A DNA stretch of 19,468 nt from Dehalococcoidia bacterium (GTDB taxonomy: Bacteria > Chloroflexota > Dehalococcoidia > SZUA-161 > SpSt-899), in the NCBI GenBank assembly GCA_023271515.1, contig JALPXQ010000014.1:1-19468 (forward strand), read 5' to 3'. Below the pieces are notes generated by a model that was not told where the DNA came from, ran no database searches, and saw only the letters and a program-made list of their open reading frames with translations. The position numbers and the translations under genes were made by a program. Below are positions 1 to 5,533 of this stretch, piece by piece; within the stretch, counting starts at the first letter, position 1; every line of letters starts with the position of its first letter.

Positions 1-281
1 GAATGTGCAATGGCGGGCAACAAAAGCCTGTTTTGTTCAATCCTCGCAACGGGTGCCCCAGGTTTTCTCCGGCGATCATTTCATGGACCGAAAGCATGCC
101 GCAGTGAGCTTGACAGCTACTACGCGAGATGCTAACATTTGACAAACCGGCGCCGATTAGGCGAACTCTGAGTTCGTCTATTTGGCTGTTTATCCGACCC
201 GCGCGGGATGGCCTAGGAGGATGGGGGAAGAATGAACTTCTTAGAGCAACTTGTCAGCGAGTGGTACTCATATCGCGGGTA

Positions 282-301
282 TTACGTTCGGACGAACGTA
301 A
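282..301. repeat. Perfect 9-bp inverted repeat with 2-nt loop
   Basis: TTACGTTCG and CGAACGTAA flank GA, immediately upstream of the core-like GTTATAT at 304. It lies inside the truncated frame, so it may be coding coincidence. Alternatively it is a small hairpin that helps recruit the integrase to this point. Confidence 0.5.
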
Positions 302-303
302 AG

Positions 304-310
304 GTTATAT
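304..310 (+). other. Core-like recombination site opening cassette 1 (GTTATAT)
   Basis: GTTATATGCC reverse-complements to GGCATATAAC, which matches GGCGTATAAC (786-795) at the 3' end of cassette 1 in 9 of 10 positions. In a true cassette the start bases and the R'' box of its own attC are complementary, so this is the expected partner. No full attC or attI was found upstream, which suggests insertion at a secondary site. Confidence 0.5.
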
Positions 311-359
311 GCCATCGCTATAGTAAAATCAATTGTACACGAACTTGTGGGAGAGAACG

Positions 360-794
360 ATGATAACCATTGAGAAAGCAGCAGAGAAAGACCTTGAGAC
401 AATTTGTACACTCGATTCAATGGTTCTAGGCAACTCCAGTAGAAGAGATTTCCTTGCTAACGCCGTCAAAGCAGACCAATGTTTGGTTGCCCGAACCCAA
501 AACACCGTTGTAGGTTTCGGTATACTGGAGCGATCATTCTATGGTCAAGGTTTCATCTCGCTTCTGATAGTACATCCGGATTATCGTAAACGTGGTGTTG
601 CGACAGACCTTCTCCGGCACATTGAGTCAATATGTCCAACGGAAAAGCTATTCACATCCACTAACAAATCAAATGTCATTGCACAACGGGTGCTTGAGAC
701 ACGTGGTTTCGTTAGGAGTGGGTATATTGAAAATCTCGATGAGGGTGATCCTGAAATTATCTATTTCAAACGACTTAGGGGCGACGGCGTATAA
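360..794 (+). CDS. GNAT-family N-acetyltransferase (cassette 1)
   Basis: A 144-aa GNAT acetyltransferase that would move acetyl from acetyl-CoA to an unknown amine. Acetyl-CoA motif A is visible as VHPDYRKRGVATDLL (the R/Q-x-x-G-x-G/A pyrophosphate loop), preceded by the beta4 strand GFISLLI. The C-terminal half carries SNVIAQRVLETRGFVRSG, the usual motif B helix and turn. I start at the ATG at 360, because GGGAGAGAACG sits just upstream and the product then begins like its family; a longer frame from 333 lacks a ribosome site. The stop codon TAA falls inside the R'' box (GTATAAC) of the following attC-like site, which is typical of integron cassette genes. The gene is promoterless, points the same way as the next two genes, and overlaps the truncated stub upstream by 4 nt. 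Confidence 0.85.
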   Translation: MITIEKAAEKDLETICTLDSMVLGNSSRRDFLANAVKADQCLVARTQNTVVGFGILERSFYGQGFISLLIVHPDYRKRGVATDLLRHIESICPTEKLFTSTNKSNVIAQRVLETRGFVRSGYIENLDEGDPEIIYFKRLRGDGV

Positions 795-881
795 CAGGTG
801 GGTATGCAGTTCGCTTACTTCGTTCGCTCACCCAAACCCCTCGCTATGCTCGGGGCTTCGCATACCCCCAATCCGTTAGGC
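789..881 (+). repeat. attC-like site A (end of cassette 1)
   Basis: R'' GTATAAC (789-795) and L'' GGTGGGTATGC (797-807) face L' GCATACCCCCA (860-870) and R' GTTAGGC (875-881). The arms fold into an imperfect hairpin with unpaired bases, as attC sites do, and the middle holds further small hairpins. R' matches the GTTRRRY consensus fully. Size is about 93 nt, within the usual attC range. Confidence 0.7.
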
Positions 882-908
882 GAAAGCCATTCAAGGGAGG
901 GAGATTGA

Positions 909-1514
909 ATGCTAACATATGAACCTGCAAGGGTGGAACAGTACGACGAATTTCTGCAACTCATGCGGAACCATACTGCCAATTATCTTGAACGCACTAT
1001 GGAACTCATGCAGATGACCTGGCAGCAGTTCGTTCACCTGCTCAGGACAGTGGGCCAAGTCTATGGTATCTATGAGGATGACCAATTGGCAGGGTTCTAC
1101 TGGATTGAAGAGCGGGAAAAAGTCTTGCATCTCCATGGTTTAGTGTTGACGGGGCAGTTCCAAGGGGAAGGAATTGGAACCCAGGTACTCAAAATGTTGG
1201 AGAGCATGTATAGGGGCAGCATGGACGCCATTGAGTTGGGTGTCCACAAATGCAACGAAAAGGCAAGAGTATTGTATGAGAGATTAGGCTACGAAACGGT
1301 GAAAAGGCTGGATGATTTGGGGTTTTACATCATGCAAAAGCGTTTATCACCCGGGCCTTCGCCTAACGCTAAAGATTGTATACGGAGTGGAGCGAAGCGG
1401 AATTCCGGACACAATCTGGTTAACAGCGGATATAAGGCTTCGCTACGCTTGGCCCAAATTGCCTTCGGTAAAAACTCCAGATATGCCCCAAACGTTATAC
1501 GCCATTGTGGGTAA
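909..1514 (+). CDS. GNAT-family N-acetyltransferase with read-through tail (cassette 2)
   Basis: The first ~147 residues form a GNAT acetyltransferase: YGIYEDDQLAGFYWIEE, then LHLHGLVLTGQFQGEGIGTQVL (acetyl-CoA loop Q-G-E-G-I-G), then HKCNEKARVLYERLGYETVKR and a natural-looking end at FYIMQKRL. The reading frame then continues another ~54 codons through two attC-like sites before stopping at 1514, so the C-terminal tail is probably translated recombination-site DNA; a lost stop or a small indel near 1345-1370 would explain it. Ribosome site GGGAGGGAG precedes the ATG, which lies 27 bp after the cassette boundary at 875/876. The substrate is unknown. It is not closely similar to the first acetyltransferase. 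Confidence 0.82.
   Translation: MLTYEPARVEQYDEFLQLMRNHTANYLERTMELMQMTWQQFVHLLRTVGQVYGIYEDDQLAGFYWIEEREKVLHLHGLVLTGQFQGEGIGTQVLKMLESMYRGSMDAIELGVHKCNEKARVLYERLGYETVKRLDDLGFYIMQKRLSPGPSPNAKDCIRSGAKRNSGHNLVNSGYKASLRLAQIAFGKNSRYAPNVIRHCG
1361..1425 (+). repeat. attC-like site B (end of cassette 2)
   Basis: R'' GCCTAAC (1361-1367) is the exact reverse complement of GTTAGGC, which opens cassette 2 at 875. L'' AGATTGTATACGG (1373-1385) pairs with L' CCGGACACAATCT (1405-1417) in 11 of 13 positions. R' is GTTAACA (1419-1425). About 65 nt, close to the short attC class. Confidence 0.68.
1418..1500 (+). repeat. attC-like site C, back to back with site B
   Basis: Begins at GGTTAAC, shared with the end of site B, with L'' GCGGATAT. 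It ends in L' ATATGCCCC (1481-1489) and R' GTTATAC (1494-1500). Arm pairing is weaker than in sites A and B. The inner GCTTCGCTACGCTTGG is reminiscent of the loop of site A. It leaves only 75 bp between two core sites and no gene, so it is either an ORF-less mini-cassette or the 3' remnant of a deleted one. Confidence 0.5.
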
Positions 1515-1527
1515 GCGAGGGTGAAAC

Positions 1528-2169
1528 ATGGTGGAAAGATCGTCTACTTGGGAAGAAGCTTATAGAAGCGTAAAGTCGCTTTGGGAATTGGAGCCTGATC
1601 ACGCACTGAGAGAGTACGCAACTCTTGTCCCTGACGGCACTGTTTTGGATTTAGGCGTTGGAGATGGGAGAAATGCCCTCTTCTTTGCTGAGATGGGCTA
1701 TGAAGTCGAGGGAGTTGATATTTCCCAAACTGCTGTTGAGCGATGCGTTGAGAGAGCCAAAAAGGCAAACCTCAAAGTTAAGGCTGAAGTAAGAGATTTG
1801 AAAGAAGTAGACATCCCTCAAGGAAAATATTCCCTGATTATTGCGGCATGGGTATTGAACTTCTTTAAGAAAACAGAGGCGGAAGAGATTATCAAGAGGA
1901 TAAGGAACGGTTTAAAGAAAGATGGTTTCGTTTACATAGGAGTATTCTCCATCAATGATCCAAGTTATGAGAGAGCCACGAAAAGCTTAGAGGTAGTCGA
2001 AGAATGTACCTTTTTCTCTCACTATTTTACCAAGGAGGAAGTCCTTTCCCTCTTCGCTGGATTAAAGGTTATTTACTGCGCTGAGGGCATGGAATTGAAC
2101 CTTGGTCATGGTGACCCCCATTATCATGGTTTTATTGAGTATATGGGGCAGATGCGTATTTCGGACTAA
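1528..2169 (+). CDS. Class I SAM-dependent methyltransferase (cassette 4)
   Basis: A 213-aa TehB/Methyltransf-type protein. The SAM-binding motif I is VLDLGVGDGRNALFFAEMGY, followed by the acidic VEGVDIS at the end of beta2. The motif IV region is SLIIAAWVLNFF, and the helix KKDGFVYIGVF follows. It would transfer methyl from SAM to an unknown small molecule. The start at 1528 has GAGGGTG just upstream and lies 33 bp after the core site GTTATAC, the usual spacing for a cassette gene. The body is family-like up to HYHGFIEYMGQ; the last few residues and stop run into 22-bp repeats of a mobile-element end, so the natural C-terminus and the attC of this cassette may have been replaced. The stretch GCGTATTTC (2154-2162) is a weak leftover of the expected R'' box. 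Confidence 0.85.
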   Translation: MVERSSTWEEAYRSVKSLWELEPDHALREYATLVPDGTVLDLGVGDGRNALFFAEMGYEVEGVDISQTAVERCVERAKKANLKVKAEVRDLKEVDIPQGKYSLIIAAWVLNFFKKTEAEEIIKRIRNGLKKDGFVYIGVFSINDPSYERATKSLEVVEECTFFSHYFTKEEVLSLFAGLKVIYCAEGMELNLGHGDPHYHGFIEYMGQMRISD

Positions 2170-2228
2170 ATCGGCTGGCGTCTCGGAGCAAATCGGCCAC
2201 CCTGATGGAGCAAACTGGCCACTCGAAG
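2163..2228. mobile_element. Three tandem 22-bp repeats, IS21-type element end (relic)
   Basis: Units start at 2163, 2185 and 2207: GGACTAAATCGGCTGGCGTC.., GGAGCAAATCGGCCACCCTG.. and GGAGCAAACTGGCCACTCGA... Units two and three share GGAGCAAA..GGCCAC; the first is more diverged. IS21-family elements are known for multiple terminal repeats with this style of core (GCAAA..TGGCCAC), where the transposase binds. No istA or istB is seen nearby, so only one end survives. The assignment is from pattern memory. Confidence 0.55.
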
Positions 2229-2693
2229 ACAAAAGCATGTTTTGTTGCGTGAGAAATAGAAAACAGGGTGGAAGGATTGTCTCGTTGACGCGATTCAAGT
2301 CTGCCTGCTCTCTGTTTTTTTCTCTCCCCTGCCTTATCGTGGTGCAGGTCGGCTTCCACCCCTCCTCTTAGCAGTCTGCACAATGAAGTCACCTCCCAGT
2401 CCGGATATCCACCACATCTGGTTCCCTACATGCCCCCTGTGGTAGCCGAGATGCTTTCTCCAGAGAGGAAGGAGGTTCCCCTGCTACGGTTTGCCAAACC
2501 TACTCACTCGCCATGCTACACCTAGCCGAGACTGGAGCCGCATCGCCTAATTTGCTATACTTGGGATTGACAACTTCAGTTACCCTGGGGCGACTAAGCA
2601 ATGGCGAATCCCAGTGGTCTCCGAGGTGGTGAGGGATAATCGTCGGCTTTGCCACCAGGAGACCAGGGTACGACGTTGGTGGGAGGTGCCCAC
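2229..2693. other. Gene-free stretch before the helicase
   Basis: About 465 bases without a supportable gene. It contains an 18-bp palindromic sequence (2229-2246) that nearly repeats one at 20-37. A TTGACA-like hexamer occurs near 2566 without a convincing -10 box. Frames across 2062-2706 look like noise. Confidence 0.4.
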
Positions 2694-3284
2694 ATGGCCA
2701 ACACAAGCTGGAACTTAACGACGGTACCTCGGCGCTATCAACATGAGGCCAACGAGTGGGCTCGCGGGAGGAAGCAAGGCGTATCTTGTCTCCCCACAGG
2801 CACCGGCAAGACCCTGGTCGCCCTCCTCTGGCTGAAGCACCTTTTCGAGTCCGGAGAGATCCAAAAGGCGATCATGCTGGAGCCTACGAGGCTCCTCGTG
2901 AACCAAACCACCGAATACCTTCTCCAGAAGGCTGGCATAGAGTCTGTCCCCATTGATGGGCGTATTGCCAGAGATAAGCGGCTTGAGCTGTGGAGCTCAG
3001 CGGCACTGGTGGTCGCCACACCAGAGACGGTGTTGAATGACATCGAGGCTGTCAGAGCTGATGCCGTAGTGATTGACGAATGCCACCATACTGTGGGACA
3101 GGACGCCTTCGCTAAGGTTATGGTGCGGCTGAGACCGAAATGGCGCTTGGGACTCAGCGCCTTCATTCCCTCAAGGAGAGAACTCGAGGTCAGTGAGCTC
3201 ATTGGCCCGATAAAGAGATGGAGCTGGAGCGATCCTGAGATTGTGCCCTACGTACCCAATTGGATTGGCGAAATATACGAAGGG
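2694..3284 (+). pseudogene. DExH-box SF2 helicase, N-terminal half only
   Basis: The first ~197 codons encode the RecA-like domain 1 of an SF2 helicase of the archaeal/Hef-like kind. It shows RYQHEA (Q-motif region), Walker A PTGTGKT (residues 34-40), LEPTRLLVNQ (motif Ia), VVATPETV (Ib), the Walker B box DECHH (128-132), and LSAF in the motif III position. After SWSDPEIVPYVPNWIGEIYEG the frame enters DNA whose minus strand encodes ArgJ, so the second RecA domain (motifs IV-VI) is missing and the product cannot be a complete helicase. The start at 2694 is chosen because GGGAGGTG lies 5 nt upstream and the fold begins there; an upstream ATG at 2649 adds 15 meaningless residues. The open frame reaches 3413 only by chance. 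Confidence 0.75.
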
Positions 3285-3667
3285 CACCTTATTCGATCTA
3301 TAGGTAGCCTGGTGCCGATCACGCCGGTGCTGGCGACCAGTACCTCTCCCTCTGCAAGCCCCAGTTTCCGGGCCGCAAGGGAGGCCATTTGTTCGGCGTC
3401 TCCGAGTCCCTGATCTCCGGTGCAGGCATTGGCGCAGCCGCTATTACCACCACGGCTTGCAGTTCCATTCTGCAAGTAGCACAGAACCACCGGGGCCGCC
3501 TTGATCTTGTTTGCAGTGAATACGGCAACCGCTGTGCAGGGGACATCCAAATAGAGGATGGCCAGGTCATATTTCTCGCCCCCGGCCTTTATGCCAGCAA
3601 AGGTCGCACCGGCCGAAAACCCCCTAGGGGACGTAATGGTCCCGTTGTCAATATGTTGCCAGGTCAT
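3285..3667 (-). pseudogene. argJ: Glutamate N-acetyltransferase ArgJ, N-terminal fragment
   Basis: On the minus strand about 127 codons match the start of ArgJ (ornithine/glutamate N-acetyltransferase, cyclic arginine synthesis): GFSAGATFAGIK, then FTANKIKAAPVVL, NSGCANACTGDQG, and LVASTGVIGTRLPIDRI. Homology ends at RLPIDRI, where the DNA switches to the inverted helicase fragment. The autocleavage threonine and the catalytic C-terminal half, which makes ArgJ ~400 aa long, are absent. Between codons for NGTA and NSGCANA the expected AVVV is written in the +1 frame (read here as SRGG), which indicates a +1 and a -1 change close together. Both facts mark it as dead. No clear ribosome site is seen. 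Confidence 0.75.
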
Positions 3668-3717
3668 GATTCGCCTATAACTATACCATTCTGAGGCTCG
3701 CGGGGTAAGCAGTGGCC

Positions 3718-4542
3718 GCTATCTGCGCCAGGAGATTATTACCAGGTTTTTAATCAGTTTTTGGAAAACTGGATGAGGAAAGCCGGTATTCCCTATAAAA
3801 GAGGTTTGCAAAAAGCTGAGGAGAAACACCGGCCATGGGTATTTCCTACCAGGAAGTTTATACTGAACAAGGAAGAGGCAAGAAGGCTTATTATAGAGAC
3901 CTATTGGGATAACCTCTATGGCATACCCCCAGCAAACGCCTGATGATATTGAGCGGAAGGTTTTACAAGCCAGAAGGAAGACCAGATATGGAAGGAAATG
4001 ATTAGCCTGGTATCTAGCCAGAGAGGAAGGGTTAAGCCTATCTCCTCATACTATACGCCATATTTTGAATCGACACAGCTTTAAAGGGAAGAAGCAGCCA
4101 AGGAAAGCATTTTATCCGGCTCATTGGGTCTGGGAGGTGGATGAGCCTTTCTCTTTAGCTCAAGTAGATACTAAAGACATTCTGGATAAGGGGATCTAAG
4201 GTTACCCCGGTATCAATGGAGCTATCTAGAAGGTAAAAGTAGGCTACGCTTTTTGGCTTATAGCCATGAGCTAAGTCTGGCTAACAGACTTTGCTTTATG
4301 TTTTTGGTGATGTTATGGCTAACTAATAAGAGCTTTATATCCCGTTTCTCCTTAATATCCAGAATGGACAGGAGCTTCTTGAGAAGACAATGGGCTGGCA
4401 GTATTTCTATAACCTGGTAAGACCACATTATGGAACCGGGATGAATGGGAAGATGCCGTTTGAGAAGTTGAAGGACTTGAGCTATGATTTACTGAGGAGC
4501 TTGCCTTGTTTTCCCACTTATCTTGGATACTATCAGCACTAA
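3718..4542 (+). pseudogene. Decayed integrase-type (rve/DDE) transposase
   Basis: Several short frames on the plus strand line up as one broken transposase. The N-terminal part includes FLENWMRKAGIPYKRGL and FPTRKFILNKEEARR (to 3943). Next, in other frames, come ARRKTRYGRK, AREEGLSLSPHTIRHILNRH (helix-turn-helix style) and AHWVWEVDEPFSLAQVDTKD, the opening of the integrase core with its first aspartate. After a scrambled stretch (4200-4360) the tail reads YNLVRPHYGTGMNGKMPFEK and ends at 4542. This NxxRPHxxxG-style ending is typical of IS481/IS3-like transposases. The middle of the catalytic core is deleted and several stops interrupt the gene. The family is not certain. Confidence 0.6.
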
Positions 4543-4596
4543 TTGGCTTCTGGAGACTGGTGATGATCTATTGGCCCACTACAGTAAAGGTTTTAG

Positions 4597-5094
4597 CTAG
4601 CTAACATCACACCGATCATTAAACCAACGCTTAACCTGCTCCCACTTACCAACAAGCCAGTGACCGCTTCTTTTCTGGTCAGTAGAGTTCTTTGACACAC
4701 CGGTGCCCGTTTTCACAAACTGCCTATCACGAAGCGGCCAGGACATTGCTTTGCTAAAATCGTATCCCTCTCTTGAACAGACTTCCCTTACCATCACTAC
4801 CTTACGATGTGGCACATCCAGGAAGAAATCTCCCCGATAGCCACAACCCTGACGGCATATCAGGGTTATCGTCCCGTTAAAATCAAGCTCAAAGTGTGGG
4901 TAATCCCAGCCAAGGTGCCTGTAGCCATACTTAGGTCCCCCTAGGTAACTGTATCTATAGCCCTCTGCCTTTAGGCGTAGCTTACCACAACATTTGGGGC
5001 ACTCAGCCATCAGCATAACCTTCCGACCACGACCATAGCCACCCATATCATAGTCAGAAGTCCAGTCAATCCATTGCCAACGTTTCTCTATCAC
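4597..5094 (-). CDS. Hypothetical protein with split CxxC zinc-ribbon motif
   Basis: A 165-aa protein of unknown function. Residues 32-36 are CPKCC and residues 80-84 are CRQGC, giving a CxxC ... CxxxC pattern fit for one zinc or a ribbon fold. Between them is a Tyr/Gly-rich stretch (GYRYSYLGGPKYGYRHLGWD). The C-terminal third is basic (KRSGHWLVGKWEQVKRWF), compatible with nucleic-acid contact. There is no signal peptide or membrane segment. The start is GTG at 5092-5094, which shares its G with the TAG stop of the small gene upstream, with GGGGGTG a few bases before it. The two genes are therefore likely translated together. I do not recognise the family; phage or mobile-element cargo is possible given the surroundings. 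Confidence 0.6.
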   Translation of the reverse strand: MIEKRWQWIDWTSDYDMGGYGRGRKVMLMAECPKCCGKLRLKAEGYRYSYLGGPKYGYRHLGWDYPHFELDFNGTITLICRQGCGYRGDFFLDVPHRKVVMVREVCSREGYDFSKAMSWPLRDRQFVKTGTGVSKNSTDQKRSGHWLVGKWEQVKRWFNDRCDVS

Positions 5095-5255
5095 TATTCA
5101 CCCCCAGGCAGAGCTACCGACACACCAGCTTCAATCACCTTGACCCGTTCAGCCATGGCAAGAACAAACACAAAATAAAGCCGCTTCAGTGTTTCCATCA
5201 CCCCGGTAGTCTGAGCCAACCACCACTTGACATCTTCCCCTGCACACATCGGCAT
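5094..5255 (-). CDS. Small hypothetical protein, 53 aa, coupled to the CxxC protein
   Basis: A short minus-strand frame beginning MPMCAGEDVKWWLAQTTG, then METLKRLYFVFVLAMAERVKV and ending SVALPGGE. It is too short for most gene callers but has GAGGAAGAG upstream of the ATG and overlaps the next gene by one base (TAG/GTG). The middle has alternating hydrophobic residues (LYFVFVLAMA) that could be a short amphipathic or membrane-touching helix. In another frame just upstream, MVPRTVTEEELVDAD reads like a protein start, so an ancestral longer gene with a frameshift near 5240-5250 is possible. Confidence 0.4.
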   Translation of the reverse strand: MPMCAGEDVKWWLAQTTGVMETLKRLYFVFVLAMAERVKVIEAGVSVALPGGE

Positions 5256-5312
5256 CAACCAACTCTTCCTCAGTTACCGTCCTTGGCACCATCACACCAC
5301 GCCACTAGGACC

Positions 5313-5370
5313 CTATCCTAAAAATATTTGTTCTGGCTTGATTCGCACCAGATTTATACTTTTAGGATAG
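5313..5370. repeat. 58-nt inverted repeat (possible MITE or structured RNA)
   Basis: Outer arms CTATCCTAAAA (5313-5323) and TTTTAGGATAG (5360-5370) are perfect complements. Inner arms (A)TATTTGTTCTGG and CCAGATTTATAC continue the stem with a few mismatches around a loop of about 11 nt (CTTGATTCGCA). It could be a small MITE-like element, a transcription terminator region or an RNA hairpin. Confidence 0.6.
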
Positions 5371-5445
5371 ACTCTAAAGCCTAGCATCCCCCTAGTTAGA
5401 CCCTCACCTTCATCCCGCCCACCTTTGCTAATCAGAATGATGCTC

Positions 5446-5469
5446 GCCCCGGGCCTGCAGGCCCGGGGC
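5446..5469. repeat. Perfect 24-bp GC-rich palindrome, possible terminator stem
   Basis: GCCCCGGGCC-TGCA-GGCCCGGGGC equals its own reverse complement. It lies 65 bp beyond the stop of the minus-strand symporter gene, where a terminator would be expected, but no T-run follows on the minus strand and only a weak CTTTC follows on the plus strand. A Rho-independent terminator with a poor U-tract or a protein-binding palindrome are both possible. Confidence 0.45.
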
Positions 5470-5533
5470 AGCTTTCTATCTCGGACTTTTCTCTCGCCAG
5501 CTTTCTTCCATTTATACTCCTTTTTCCTCCCTT

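Larger units (their letters stand above)
232..363 (+). pseudogene. Truncated N-terminus of a nuclease-like hypothetical protein
   Basis: A 43-codon frame opens with MNFLEQLVSEWYSYRGYYV and runs in good register to codon 24 (about base 303). The opening resembles a conserved family of hypothetical proteins, possibly PD-(D/E)xK-like, that I know only from memory, so the family name is tentative. Homology appears to stop exactly where GTTATATGCC (304-313) begins, the core-site sequence that also starts the first gene cassette. After that the frame reads unrelated residues. Its TGA (361-363) overlaps the ATG of the next gene as ATGA, so translation of the stub could feed the first acetyltransferase. 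A purine-rich stretch (GGAGG, then GGGGGAAG) lies before the ATG. A spurious longer frame at 129-323 is not supported. Confidence 0.45.
5256..5533. other. Gene-free stretch with two inverted repeats
   Basis: About 280 bases between the small minus-strand genes and the end of the symporter gene. It holds a 58-nt inverted repeat and a 24-bp palindrome (listed separately). The 92-aa frame over 5313-5591 has Lys/Arg/Gly-rich, family-less content and is not supported. Confidence 0.5.

Noticed and set aside
129..323. 64-aa plus-strand frame at the left edge
   Set aside because: No family-like pattern and no ribosome site; the frame at 232-363 in another phase makes better sense.
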